From positions 124,001 through 188,000 of the forward strand of contig NZ_QOHJ01000001.1 of NCBI RefSeq assembly GCF_003319185.1: a DNA stretch of 64,000 bases, in the 5' to 3' direction. The stretch comes from Blastococcus sp. TF02A-30 (GTDB lineage Bacteria > Actinomycetota > Actinomycetes > Mycobacteriales > Geodermatophilaceae). Position 1 is the stretch's first letter. Each line of letters begins with the position of its first letter. Positions 47,473 through 56,938 of the stretch are shown piece after piece. The position numbers were made by a program, and so were the translations under genes. Below the pieces are notes generated by a model. The model was not told the DNA's origin. It saw only the letters and a program-made list of their open reading frames with translations, and did no database searches.

Positions 47473-48633
47473 TCAGGCCTTGAGACCAGCGGGCAGGTCG
47501 AAGGTGCCGGTCGGCGGATCGGCGTCGGCCGGCAGGAAGAGCCGCTGGACGGCGGCCAGGACGGCCTGCGCCATCGCGCTGCGCACGCGGGCGTCGAGCA
47601 GCAGCAGCCGGTCGACCGGGTGGGAGAGGTACCCGCAGTCCAGCCGGACGGTGGGCATGCGGGTCATCCGCAGCAGGTCCCACGTCTTGGGGTGCGATCC
47701 GAGGTCCAGCATCCCGGTGCGCGCGACGACCTCGCGCCGGGCGAGGTTGGCGAACTGCTCGCCCACGGTGGACGACGCCCCGGACCCCGTGCCGTAGTAG
47801 TAGCTGGCCACGCCGCGGGCGTGCTCGGAGGCGTGCGCGTCCAGGTGCAGGGAGACGAAGAGGTCGGCCCGGGCGTCGTTGGCGAAGCGGGTGCGCTCGG
47901 CGGCGGTGGGGTTCTGGTCGCGCCCCCGGGTGAGGTAGACGGTGGCCCCGGCCGCCGCCAGCCGGCCCTCGATGCGCGACGCCAGGTCGAACACGAGATC
48001 GGCCTCGGTGGTCTCGCCCGCGGTGTTGCCGGGATCGGTGCCGCCGTGCCCGGGGTCGACGACGATGCGGCGCCCGATCAGGTGCGGCCCGCTGTCGACG
48101 AACGAGGCGCTCTGCCGCAGGAGCTGCGGGCGGCCGCCGGTGACCTTGCGGCCCAGCTGGCGCAGCGCGCGGAAGGTCGCGGGCCCGCAGGTGCCGTCCG
48201 AGGTCAGCCCGTAGTCGCGTTGGAAGGCACGCAGGCCCACCTCGGTCTCGGGCCCGAAGACGCCGTCGACGGGGCCGGCGTCGTAACCGAGCTCGTGCAA
48301 CCGCTCCTGGAGGGTGATGACGTCGTCGCCGCGGGTCGGGCGCTCCGGGTCGTGGTGCAGCAGCCGGTCAGCCAGCGACCAGCGCGCCTCGTTGAGCGCC
48401 CGGTACGTCTCGTCGCCGACCCGGCCGTCGACCGACAGCCCGCGCACCTGCTGGAAGTGGCGCACCGCCAGCTCGGTGGCGGCGTCGAACTCGGCGGTCT
48501 CCAGGGCGCCGTCGGCCTCCGGCCCGTCGTCGCCCGGCAGCAGCCCCAGGCTGCGCAGGCCCGCGTGCACGTCGGCCACCGCCGGTCCACGGTCCCCGAG
48601 CCTCAGGGGCTGCATGCGGCTGTCGCTTCCCAT
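47473..48633 (-). CDS. cwlM: CwlM-like N-acetylmuramoyl-L-alanine amidase homologue
   Basis: A 386-aa protein with two peptidoglycan-binding domains (about 9-75 and 85-150: LRLGDRGPAVADVHAGLRSL; GDDVITLQERLHELGYDAGPV) and an Amidase_3 domain (about 190-375: VVDPGHGGTDPGN, FVSLHLDAHAS). The segment where active enzymes have a catalytic Glu reads VRLDCGYLSH, with Asp instead. No signal peptide is present. This matches mycobacterial CwlM, a cytoplasmic PknB substrate that stimulates MurA rather than a hydrolase. It neighbours trxA/trxB as in mycobacteria. Confidence 0.88.
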   Translation of the reverse strand: MGSDSRMQPLRLGDRGPAVADVHAGLRSLGLLPGDDGPEADGALETAEFDAATELAVRHFQQVRGLSVDGRVGDETYRALNEARWSLADRLLHHDPERPTRGDDVITLQERLHELGYDAGPVDGVFGPETEVGLRAFQRDYGLTSDGTCGPATFRALRQLGRKVTGGRPQLLRQSASFVDSGPHLIGRRIVVDPGHGGTDPGNTAGETTEADLVFDLASRIEGRLAAAGATVYLTRGRDQNPTAAERTRFANDARADLFVSLHLDAHASEHARGVASYYYGTGSGASSTVGEQFANLARREVVARTGMLDLGSHPKTWDLLRMTRMPTVRLDCGYLSHPVDRLLLLDARVRSAMAQAVLAAVQRLFLPADADPPTGTFDLPAGLKA

Positions 48634-48692
48634 CGTCCGTCGATTGTCCGCCTACCCCGTGCGCTCGGCCCGTCGGGGTCCCCGGAACGGGC

Positions 48693-48728
48693 GCGGGCCC
48701 ACCGGTCCGGGTGGACAGGTGGGCCCGC
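48693..48728. terminator. Terminator of trxBA
   Basis: An 11-bp perfect stem GCGGGCCCACC / GGTGGGCCCGC with a 14-nt loop, 34 nt after the trxA stop. Confidence 0.8.
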
Positions 48729-48761
48729 GGTCACCGAGCGTGCGCTGCTCCGGGGGAGAGC

Positions 48762-49091
48762 TCAGGCGATGTAGTCGGCGAGGTCGTTGAGGATCGCACC
48801 CTTGGGCTTGGCACCGATGATGCTCTTGACCGGCTTGCCGCCCTGGAACACCGTCATGGTCGGGATCGACATGACCTGGTAGTCGCGGGCGATCTGCGGG
48901 TTCTCGTCGATGTTGAGCTTCGCGATCGTGAGCTTGTCCTTGTGCTCGGCGGCGATCTCCTCGAGCACCGGGGCGACCATCTTGCACGGCCCGCACCACT
49001 CGGCCCAGAAGTCCACGAGCACCGGCTTGTCGCTGCCCAGCACGTCGCTGGCGAAGCTGGCGTCGGTGACCGTCACGGTGTTGCCTGCCAT
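48762..49091 (-). CDS. trxA: Thioredoxin
   Basis: A 109-aa thioredoxin with the active site W32-C33-G34-P35-C36 and cis-proline IPTMTVF. It reduces protein disulfides and is itself reduced by the reductase encoded upstream. ATG at 49091 follows AGGGAG. Confidence 0.97.
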   Translation of the reverse strand: MAGNTVTVTDASFASDVLGSDKPVLVDFWAEWCGPCKMVAPVLEEIAAEHKDKLTIAKLNIDENPQIARDYQVMSIPTMTVFQGGKPVKSIIGAKPKGAILNDLADYIA

Positions 49092-49177
49092 GGTCGTTCT
49101 CCCTGTGTTCGAGTGGCTCGTCGTACCCACCGGTGCAACCGGCGGGCGGGTGGTCTTATGCCCCGGTCGCGGGCGGT

Positions 49178-50197
49178 TCAGCGCTCGTCGAACGTCTCGG
49201 CCAGCCAGCGCTCGGCGTCGATGGCCGCCGCTGCGCCGGTGCCCGCCGAGGTGATGGCCTGGCGGTAGATGTGGTCCACGACGTCACCGCAGGCGAAGAC
49301 GCCGTCGATGCTGGTGCGCGTGGTCGGGTGCTCCACCTGGATGTAACCCTCGTCGTCCAGCTTCAGCTGGCCGGCGAACAGCTCGCTGCGGGGATCGTGG
49401 CCGATGGCGACGAACAGGCCGCTGACCGGGAGGGTCTCGGTGGCGCCGGTCGCGGTGTCGGTGAGCTCGACCGCGTTCACGGTGGAGTCGCCGTGCACCT
49501 CGGTGACCTGCTTGCCGAGCGCCCAGCGGATCTTCTCGTTGTCCTGCGCGCGCTTCTGCATGATCTTCGAGGCGCGCAGCTCCTCGCGGCGGTGGACCAC
49601 GGTCACGCTCTTCGCGAAGCGGGTGAGGAAGGTGGCCTCCTCCATCGCGGAGTCACCGCCCCCCACGACGGCGATGTCCTGGTCGCGGAAGAAGAAGCCG
49701 TCGCAGGTCGCGCAGGCGGAGACGCCGCGGCCGAGCAGCCGCTGCTCGTTCTCCAGGCCCAGGTACCGGTACTTCGACCCGGTGGCGACGATGACCGCGT
49801 GCGCCCGGTGCACCTCGTCGCCGACCTTGACGATCTTGGGGGTGGCGGTCAGGTCGACCTCGGTGACGTCGCGCGCCACCAGCTCGGCGCCGAACTTCTC
49901 CGCCTGGGTGCGCATGTCGTCCATCAGCTGCGGGCCCTGGATCCCCTCGGGGAACCCGGGGAAGTTCTCCACCTCGGTGGTGGTCATCAGGGCGCCGCCG
50001 AACTGCGAGCCCTCGAGGACCAGCGGGTGCAGGTTGGCGCGGGCCGCGTAGACCGCGGCGGTGTACCCGGCCGGCCCGGACCCGATGATGATCAGGTCGC
50101 GGACGCCGTCGTGCTCGGCCGGCGGGATCACCGGATCGGTGATCTCCTCCGTCGTCACGGCGGGGCCAGGGGTCGGGAAGTCACTCACGGGCGGCAC
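49178..50197 (-). CDS. trxB: Thioredoxin reductase
   Basis: A 339-aa flavoprotein. A 30-residue N-terminal extension precedes the FAD motif GSGPAG (39-44); the redox pair is C162-A-T-C165, and the NADPH motif [10 protein letters not shown] and C-terminal FACGDVVD are present. It transfers electrons from NADPH to thioredoxin. GTG at 50197 is used; GTG at 50188 (VSDF) is an alternative. An 86-bp spacer separates it from trxA. Confidence 0.96.
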   Translation of the reverse strand: MPPVSDFPTPGPAVTTEEITDPVIPPAEHDGVRDLIIIGSGPAGYTAAVYAARANLHPLVLEGSQFGGALMTTTEVENFPGFPEGIQGPQLMDDMRTQAEKFGAELVARDVTEVDLTATPKIVKVGDEVHRAHAVIVATGSKYRYLGLENEQRLLGRGVSACATCDGFFFRDQDIAVVGGGDSAMEEATFLTRFAKSVTVVHRREELRASKIMQKRAQDNEKIRWALGKQVTEVHGDSTVNAVELTDTATGATETLPVSGLFVAIGHDPRSELFAGQLKLDDEGYIQVEHPTTRTSIDGVFACGDVVDHIYRQAITSAGTGAAAAIDAERWLAETFDER

Positions 50198-50230
50198 AAC
50201 GAGGATCCTAGGGCGCGCATTCCCCCTGCC

Positions 50231-52018
50231 TCAGCCGGCAGTGGTGACGGTGACCTCGCCGATCTCGGCGGAGAACCCGTCGGCCCCGTCGACCAGCCCG
50301 GTGATCCACAGCAGCACGTAGCGGGCCTCGACCGCCTCGTCGAAGGCGAGGTCGGTGCTGTCCTCGAGCGTGCCGGAGGCGGCGGGGTCGAAGTCGTCCA
50401 GCGAGCCGCCGACCGCGTCCGCGGTCCGGATCTCGACGGTGGCGCCGGGGACCGGGCTCTGGACGGTGACGCCGGCCAGGGATCGGGCCTCGCCCAGGTC
50501 GTAGACGATGCCGACGCCGGGCTTGAGGTTGCCGAAGGCCGGTGATCCCCGGTACGTCAGCGTGGACCACGCGGTGGAGGGGTCCCCGTCGAAGGTGAGC
50601 GGGACGTCGCCGTCGTTCTCGGGCTCGCCGTCGCCCTCGGGGTCGAAGACGTCGGCGGCGGAGATCGCAGCGGGCTCACCGGCGGCGACCTCCGCGCCGT
50701 CCTCGGCCGGCACGGAGCTGCTCGGGGCCTGGGCCGACGGCGTGGAGCCCTGGTCCACCGAGCCCGCGACCGAGAGGACGTTGCTGCCGACCCACCACGC
50801 CAGGCCGATCACGACGAGCAGCGCCAGCAGGGGCAGGCCGATGACCACCGCCTTGTGCCGGCGACCGTCGTCGGTGTCGTCGATGGCGCTGGAGCCGGTG
50901 TCGGGCCCGCGCGGGACGTCGGGGAACGCGCCGGCGTGGTCCGCCGCGCCGCCGCGGGGGCGGGCGTAGGCGCCGGCGACGGGTGTGACGCTGCCGGCCG
51001 CCACGGTGTCACCCCCGAGCGCGGCCGCGGGGAGCGGGCCGCCGTCGGCGGTGACCGGTCGGACCGGGGGGACGGGAGGGAGCGTCTGGGGGTCGAGCCG
51101 CACCGGCTCCTGGGCCGAGGGCGTGTCGGTACGGCGGTCCTTGAGCTTGCGCAGCCAGCCGGCGTCGGGGTCCTCCTCGACGCGGGTGGACCCGCCCCGC
51201 GCCGGCTCCGGGCGGGATCCGGCGACGGCGGGGCGCGGCCGCTCCGCCAGGATCGCCGCCATGGCGGCCACGCTGGACAGCCCCGAGGCGGGATCGGTGG
51301 AGCGCGCCCGGCGGGCGAGCGCCACGAGGTCGGACGGGCCCTGCAGCGGCCGCGGCTCGGCCTCGCCCGGGCGCAGGCCGGTCAGGCAGGCCTCGAGCAG
51401 CGCACCGAGCGCGAGGACGTCGCCGTCGACGCTGCCGTCGGCGGCCGGCACCGCGCGCAGGCCGACCAGCCCGTTCGGGCGGAGGACGACGTTGTCGGGG
51501 GTCAGCCCGCCCACGGCCAGGCCGACGCGGTGGGCCTCGGCGACGCCGTCGGCGAGCCGGCGCAGCAGCGTGCGGGTCTCGCGCTCGGGCAGCGGGCCCG
51601 CGGCCAGGCGGTCGCTGAGGGTCTCGCCGTCGATCCACTCGTTGACCACGTAGGCGGCCCCACCGGGGGTGTCCTCGCCGTCCTCGCGCCCCTCGGAGGC
51701 GTCGTAGACCATCGCCAGAGCGGGGGTGGCCAGGCCACCGGCGGTCAGGGCGCGGGTGATCCAGGCGTGCGCGGCCGGCCCGGCCGGGGTGTGCACGCGG
51801 ATGGCGACGTCGCGGTTGAGCACGCGGTCCTTGGCCCGCCAGCAGCGGATGACACCGGTCTCGGTGTGCTCCTCGGGGCCGATCTCGTCGAGAGGCCGGT
51901 AGCGCTCGGGGAGGCCGGTGACCGTCGATGCCATCGACAACGTCGACCCCCTGTTCTGCTCCCTGCGCCGGCGCGACCGCTCCGGCGTCGGCGCCGCGTC
52001 ATCCCCCGTGGCGGTCAT
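50231..52018 (-). CDS. MurJ-associated pseudokinase with extracellular discoidin-like domain
   Basis: A 595-aa protein. Residues 38-265 have a protein-kinase fold whose catalytic residues are lost: the VAIK lysine is Arg (DVAIRV), the HRD segment reads HRVGLAVGGLTPDNVVL and no DFG is present. A linker leads to a membrane helix at about 395-417 and an extracellular beta-domain ending like a discoidin/carbohydrate-binding fold. In M. tuberculosis the same parts are fused to MurJ (Rv3910) and bind FhaA when phosphorylated by PknB. Here it is a separate gene whose ATG overlaps the murJ stop (ATGA). Confidence 0.88.
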   Translation of the reverse strand: MTATGDDAAPTPERSRRRREQNRGSTLSMASTVTGLPERYRPLDEIGPEEHTETGVIRCWRAKDRVLNRDVAIRVHTPAGPAAHAWITRALTAGGLATPALAMVYDASEGREDGEDTPGGAAYVVNEWIDGETLSDRLAAGPLPERETRTLLRRLADGVAEAHRVGLAVGGLTPDNVVLRPNGLVGLRAVPAADGSVDGDVLALGALLEACLTGLRPGEAEPRPLQGPSDLVALARRARSTDPASGLSSVAAMAAILAERPRPAVAGSRPEPARGGSTRVEEDPDAGWLRKLKDRRTDTPSAQEPVRLDPQTLPPVPPVRPVTADGGPLPAAALGGDTVAAGSVTPVAGAYARPRGGAADHAGAFPDVPRGPDTGSSAIDDTDDGRRHKAVVIGLPLLALLVVIGLAWWVGSNVLSVAGSVDQGSTPSAQAPSSSVPAEDGAEVAAGEPAAISAADVFDPEGDGEPENDGDVPLTFDGDPSTAWSTLTYRGSPAFGNLKPGVGIVYDLGEARSLAGVTVQSPVPGATVEIRTADAVGGSLDDFDPAASGTLEDSTDLAFDEAVEARYVLLWITGLVDGADGFSAEIGEVTVTTAG

Positions 52019-54042
52019 CCGCGCCCCAGCCGCGCCCTGATCCGTTCCAGGGGTTCGCGCAGCTCCGGGACGCGGGCGACCACCAGCCCGGCGAGAGCCG
52101 CGGCGCCGATGACCACGGTACCGAGCACCAGGGTCACGAGCGACCCTGCCGTCCCGGATCCGCGCAGGTCATCGGTCACGATCAGGACAAGCTTTCCGAG
52201 CACGCCTGCAGCGACCGACGCCGCGGCGATGCGCAGCAGCGGGCCGAACGTCTCCGCCGTGCGCAGCCGGCCCAGCCGCCGGCGCAGCGCGACGTCGCCG
52301 ATGACCCACCCGGCGACGTAGGTCAGGCTGGTGACCAGCATCAGGCCGGCGACGACGTCGTCGGGCTCGGCGACGACCGGCACCAGCAGCAGCAGGGGCA
52401 CCCGGACCGCGACCATGCCCATCTGGATGAGCGTGGGCGTGCGGGCGTCCTTCATGGCGTAGAAGACGCGCAGCTGCAGCAGCGTGACCGCCATGGGCAG
52501 CAGCCCGAAGGCGCCGATGGCCAACGCGGTGCCGATCCCCTCGGCGTCCTCGACCGTGGTGTTCCCGCGCGCGAAGAGCAGGACGGCGGCCGCCGGCCCC
52601 AGCACGGTGAGCAGAGCGGTCACCGGCAGCAGCCCCAGGGCCGAGAGCCGGGTGCCCAGGGACAGGTCCGCCACGACGCCGTCCACGTCCTCCCGTGCCG
52701 CGGCCCGGCTCATCCGCGGCACCAGGGCGGTGAGCAGCGCGACGCCGATGATCCCGTACGGCATCTGGAACAGCAGGGTCGCGTTGGCGAAGGCGAGGGA
52801 CCCCAGGCCGCCGGCCCGCGTCGCGTCGTTGGCGATGTTGGTCGCGACGATGACGCCGACCTGGCTGACCGCGACGTAGGCCAGCACCCAGAGCCCCAGG
52901 GTGCCCGCCTCGCGCAGCCCCGTCTCGCGCAGCCCCCACCGCGGCCGCAGCGGCACGCCGGCCTTGCGGAGGAGGGGCAGCAGCACGAGCGCCTGGACGG
53001 CGATGCCGAGCGTCGTGCCGCCCGCGAGGAGCCACACCAGGCCGGGGCTGATGGTGAGCGGGTCCAGGTCCCCGGGCCCCGCGGCCAGCATGAAGACGAG
53101 GCCGGTGGCGATGACGACGACGTTGTTCAGCACCGGCGCCCAGGCCGGCGGGCCGAAGACGCCGCGGGAGTTGAGCACCGCCTGGGCCAGCGCACCCACG
53201 CCGTAGAAGACGATCTCCACGAGCAGGATCCGGGCCAGCCAGTTGGCCAGCCGGTACTGCTCCGGGTCCTCCTGCAGGCCGTACAGCGCCGTGAGCAGGG
53301 GCGCCGCCGCGATCGCGAGCGCGGTCATCAGGACCAGGCCGACCATGGCGATCGTGGCCAGCCGCTGCGCGTAGGCCACGCCGCCGTCCCGGTCCCGTTC
53401 CTGGGCGCGCACCAGCAGCGGCACGACCACCGAGGTGAGCACGCCGCCCAGCAGCAGCTCGTAGACGATGTTCGGCAGCGTGTTGGCGGTGGTGTAGGCG
53501 TCGCCCACCAGGCCGACGCCGAGCGCGGCGGTCAGCACCATCGTGCGGGCCAGGCCGGTGATCCGGCTGACCAGCGTCGCGACGGCCATGGTGCCCGCCG
53601 CGCGCAGGATCCCGCCGCTGGCCCCTGGGCGCTCCTCGCGGGACTCGACGTCCTCGTCGGTCTCCTCCGGGGCGCGCGGCACCGGCGGGAGCACCGGCAT
53701 CGGGAAGACCTGGGTCTCGTCGGCGGCCGGCACCCACCGGTGGCGCAGGGGCGGCAGCGGGGGGAGCGGCCGTGCCGGCCGCGCGGGCGGCGGGGTCGCC
53801 GCGGGGTCCGGCGTCGCCGGCCCCTGCCCCGTCGCGGGCCGCGACGGACGGCGGACCGGAGGCGGCACCGGCGGCAGCGGCGGCCGGGAGTCCTGCCCGG
53901 GCGCGGCGAAGGGCGCGTCCGCCGGTGGGCGGGCGCGGTAGGGCGGCGGGGGCAGGGCTCCCCCGGCGCCCCGGCGCGGCGCTGCCGGCGGTGGGGGTGG
54001 CGGCTGGTCCAGCCGCTGCTCGTCGTCGGGTGGGGTGCTCAC
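52015..54042 (-). CDS. murJ: Lipid II flippase MurJ
   Basis: A 675-aa protein. The first 135 residues are cytoplasmic and strongly Pro/Ala/Arg-rich; about 14 membrane helices follow from residue 143 (TMAVATLVSRITGLARTMVL), with ANTLPNIVYELLLGGVLTSV and FQMPYGIIGVALLTALVPRM. It flips undecaprenyl-linked lipid II to the outer face. The GTG start at 54042 overlaps the DUF6049 stop. The C-terminus ends at the last helix plus about 18 residues, so the pseudokinase of mycobacterial MurJ is not fused. Confidence 0.93.
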   Translation of the reverse strand: MSTPPDDEQRLDQPPPPPPAAPRRGAGGALPPPPYRARPPADAPFAAPGQDSRPPLPPVPPPVRRPSRPATGQGPATPDPAATPPPARPARPLPPLPPLRHRWVPAADETQVFPMPVLPPVPRAPEETDEDVESREERPGASGGILRAAGTMAVATLVSRITGLARTMVLTAALGVGLVGDAYTTANTLPNIVYELLLGGVLTSVVVPLLVRAQERDRDGGVAYAQRLATIAMVGLVLMTALAIAAAPLLTALYGLQEDPEQYRLANWLARILLVEIVFYGVGALAQAVLNSRGVFGPPAWAPVLNNVVVIATGLVFMLAAGPGDLDPLTISPGLVWLLAGGTTLGIAVQALVLLPLLRKAGVPLRPRWGLRETGLREAGTLGLWVLAYVAVSQVGVIVATNIANDATRAGGLGSLAFANATLLFQMPYGIIGVALLTALVPRMSRAAAREDVDGVVADLSLGTRLSALGLLPVTALLTVLGPAAAVLLFARGNTTVEDAEGIGTALAIGAFGLLPMAVTLLQLRVFYAMKDARTPTLIQMGMVAVRVPLLLLVPVVAEPDDVVAGLMLVTSLTYVAGWVIGDVALRRRLGRLRTAETFGPLLRIAAASVAAGVLGKLVLIVTDDLRGSGTAGSLVTLVLGTVVIGAAALAGLVVARVPELREPLERIRARLGRG

Positions 54043-56423
54043 ACCGGGCTCCGCGTGGGCGGCTGCGGGGCCCCGGCGTCCTGCGGCGGCAGCTGCCCGC
54101 TCCTGGCGCGACGCCGGCGGAGCAGGAAGGTGACCAGCCGGCGCAGGAAGAGCAGCCCGAGCAGGCCGGCCGCACCGAAGGTGATGATCAGCGAGATCGG
54201 GCCGTAGGCGGTGCTCTTGACCTGCATCTGCACCTGCTCGCCCAGCGCTCCGCCGGCGGGGGTGGTCAGCCGGGCCGTGACGGCGAACCCGCCCGACTGG
54301 CGCAGGTCGGTGGGCACCTGGAGGACGGCGCGCTGGCCCGGGGCGAGCGTCTGCGCGCCGATGTCCTCGACGGACAGCGCGCGGTTCCCGCGGGCGCGGA
54401 CGTCCAGCAGCACCTGCACGGTGAAGGGCAGGTCGTTGCGGACGGTCAGTACCAGCGGGGCGTCGCTCGAGGCGAGGCTGTACGTGCCGTCCGCCGGCGC
54501 CAGCAGCGTGACGCGGCCGCGCAGCCGGTCCTGGGCGTCCCCGAGGTCCTCGGCGGCGGCCCGGAAACCCTCGGGGTCCGCGCGCCAGGCCAGCGAGGTG
54601 CCGCGCGCGACGGCCGCGTCGTAGGCCTCCAGCGCCGTGCCGGCGTCGCCGACGACGGCGGCGGCGAGGTCGTCGCGGCGGGCCACCTGCTCGGCCACCT
54701 CCGCCAGGCCCACGGCGTCCAGCCCTCCGGCGTCGGCGGCGGTGACCAGCTCGCCGCCCTCGGTGCGCGGCCCCCCGGTGAGGGCGCCGAGGTCGACCGG
54801 GCGCAGCCAGGTCAGCGAGGCGGTGTCGGCCATCATCGCGCCCACGTCGTCGGGGCCGGCGTCGACGTCGCGCGGCGGGGCCACGAGCACGGTCTGCTCG
54901 CTGCCCTCCGGCGCCTGCTGCGTCAGCACGGCGAGCTCGGCGAGGTAGCGCTGCTCCGCCATCCGCGGTCCGCCCGCCGTGCTCTGCCCGGAGCCGGCGA
55001 CCGTGCCCAGCGCCGGATCGGCCACCAGGACCTCGACCGGCCCGGCGGTGCTGGCCGATGCGGCGGTCGGGTCCGCCGTCCCGACCGCCGATGCCCCGGT
55101 GGTCAGGCCACCGGCGCCGAGGACCACCTGGTCGATCCCGCCGTCCTGGAGCAGGGCGAGGGAGTCGGCCCGCAGCGTGCCGTCGGCCTCCCACGCGAGG
55201 TCGGTGCGCGGCTCGACGTCCAGGGCGTCGGCCAGGATCCGCGCGCCCGCGCCGTCGTCGAAGGTCTCGGTCTCCTCCGCGGCCGTGCCGGTGCCCTCTG
55301 CCGGCGAGGTGGTGGCCGCCGGCGACTCCGCGGCCGGCTCCCCCGGCGGGCCCTGCGCGGTGCCCTCCGGGGTACCGGGCAGGCTGCGGGTGACGACCGG
55401 ACCGAGGCCGGCGGCGGTCAGGGAGTCGACGTCGACGTCCCCGTACGGCAGGGCGACCACCGGGTGCACCGCCGCGACGGCGCGCAGCCGCTCGAGGAAG
55501 GCGCGGGCGTCGTCGGTGCCCGTGCTGGTGCCCGACCCCGCGACCTCGTACGGGCCGGCGGCCATGACCTGCAGCTCCTCGACCAGCGCGGGGTCGACGG
55601 CCAGGGTGACCGGCAGGGCCGGCGTGGTCTCCGGCGCCCCGGGTGCGCTCGTGCCGGGCAGCCGCTCCACCACGGCGAGCGCGCGGTCGAGCCGCCCGTC
55701 GGTGCGCACGGCGGCGGCGAGCTCGTCGTCGGCGAAGGTGCCGGTGGCGGTGCGGTGCGAGCGCTCGGTGAGCGGCCACAGCCAGGCGACGGCGGTCCGC
55801 CGGGTCGGCTGGACGGGCTGCTGCACGACGAACGTGGACACCTCGCCGACGCGCTGCTCCTCCCCGTCGACGGTGCCGTTGACGTTGAGCAGTGCCGGGT
55901 AGGCGCCGTCGCGGTCCAGCTGCAGGAGTGCGGAGTCCAGCGTGTAGGTGAAGCTGACCTCCTCGCCGGGGGCCAGCTCCTCGGCGACGGGCTCGAACCG
56001 GGGGACGACGCTCGTCGCGCCGTCCGGGTCCTCCGCCAGGGCGGCGAGCTCGGCGCGCGTCGTGAGCACCTCGCCGCGCTGGAGGCGCAGCGCCAGGCCG
56101 GTGATCGGCTGGGAGCCGGTGTTGGTGAGCGTGCCGGTGACCGTGATCAGCGAGCCCGGCGTGATCGTGCGGGGCTCGAACCGGCTGACCGTGATCCGCA
56201 CCGGGCGCTCGGTGCTCGCGGTGTCCGCGGTGGCGGGGGCGGCCAGCACGTCGGGCGGCCCGGACGGCGCCGCCTGCGCGGGCGCCGGGCCCAGGGCGGG
56301 GACGGCGACCAGCGCCGCGGTCAGCGTCGCGGCGCCGAGCAGCGCCCTCGGCCGGGTGCGGGGACCGTCGGGACCGGGGGCGGCGGGGCGGCCGCCGGCG
56401 CGACCGGCAGCCGACCGCCTCAC
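54039..56423 (-). CDS. DUF6049 secreted, membrane-anchored protein
   Basis: A 794-aa protein with a signal peptide (about 26-52, [19 protein letters not shown]), repeated Ig-like beta segments ([20 protein letters not shown]), long Ala/Thr-rich stretches and a C-terminal membrane helix (about 745-766) followed by basic residues. It corresponds in place and layout to M. tuberculosis Rv3909, between the NUDIX gene and murJ. Function unknown; the conserved coupling to murJ suggests a role in peptidoglycan export. GTG at 56423 overlaps the NUDIX stop. Confidence 0.87.
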   Translation of the reverse strand: MRRSAAGRAGGRPAAPGPDGPRTRPRALLGAATLTAALVAVPALGPAPAQAAPSGPPDVLAAPATADTASTERPVRITVSRFEPRTITPGSLITVTGTLTNTGSQPITGLALRLQRGEVLTTRAELAALAEDPDGATSVVPRFEPVAEELAPGEEVSFTYTLDSALLQLDRDGAYPALLNVNGTVDGEEQRVGEVSTFVVQQPVQPTRRTAVAWLWPLTERSHRTATGTFADDELAAAVRTDGRLDRALAVVERLPGTSAPGAPETTPALPVTLAVDPALVEELQVMAAGPYEVAGSGTSTGTDDARAFLERLRAVAAVHPVVALPYGDVDVDSLTAAGLGPVVTRSLPGTPEGTAQGPPGEPAAESPAATTSPAEGTGTAAEETETFDDGAGARILADALDVEPRTDLAWEADGTLRADSLALLQDGGIDQVVLGAGGLTTGASAVGTADPTAASASTAGPVEVLVADPALGTVAGSGQSTAGGPRMAEQRYLAELAVLTQQAPEGSEQTVLVAPPRDVDAGPDDVGAMMADTASLTWLRPVDLGALTGGPRTEGGELVTAADAGGLDAVGLAEVAEQVARRDDLAAAVVGDAGTALEAYDAAVARGTSLAWRADPEGFRAAAEDLGDAQDRLRGRVTLLAPADGTYSLASSDAPLVLTVRNDLPFTVQVLLDVRARGNRALSVEDIGAQTLAPGQRAVLQVPTDLRQSGGFAVTARLTTPAGGALGEQVQMQVKSTAYGPISLIITFGAAGLLGLLFLRRLVTFLLRRRRARSGQLPPQDAGAPQPPTRSPV

Positions 56424-56896
56424 GCGCTGTCGGCCAGCAGCCCGGGCGCCCGCTCCACGAGCGCCCGTTCGTCGGCGTAGGCCAGCCGGCCGCTGAGCTC
56501 GCCCAGCGGGACCCAGGCGACCTCGGTGACCTCGACGTCGGCGTCGGAGAGGGCTCCGCCGATGGCGCGCAGCAGGAAGTGGTGCACCGTCTTGTGCACG
56601 CGGCGGCCGTCGGCCACGAACCAGAAGTCGATGATCCCGAGCGGGGCGACGACCTCGCCGATGATCCCGGTCTCCTCCGCGACCTCGCGGACGGCGGTGT
56701 CCTCGGGCGTCTCGCCCTCCTCGATGTGCCCCTTGGGCAGCGACCAGAGGAGCCGGCCGCGACGGTCCGTCCGGCCGATGAGGGCGGCGCGCGGCCCGGT
56801 CACACCGTCGTCGGCGACCACCAGGCCCCCGGCGGAGGTCTCGTCGACCCGGCGCAACCGGCGGCCGGGGCGCCCGCGCCCGCCCGTCCCAGCCAT
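56420..56896 (-). CDS. NUDIX hydrolase (MutT4-like)
   Basis: A 158-aa protein with an intact NUDIX box [20 protein letters not shown] followed by TGI (GX5EX7REUXEEXGU) and a basic N-terminus. It occupies the position of mutT4 in mycobacteria, next to pcnA. The family hydrolyses nucleoside diphosphate derivatives; the substrate here is uncertain. ATG at 56896 is used; GTG at 56917 would add MSRYPPG and leave only 21 bp to the divergent gene. Confidence 0.88.
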   Translation of the reverse strand: MAGTGGRGRPGRRLRRVDETSAGGLVVADDGVTGPRAALIGRTDRRGRLLWSLPKGHIEEGETPEDTAVREVAEETGIIGEVVAPLGIIDFWFVADGRRVHKTVHHFLLRAIGGALSDADVEVTEVAWVPLGELSGRLAYADERALVERAPGLLADSA

Positions 56897-56938
56897 GCCA
56901 GGAGGGTAGCGCGACACCGGGAACTACTCTGGACCGTC

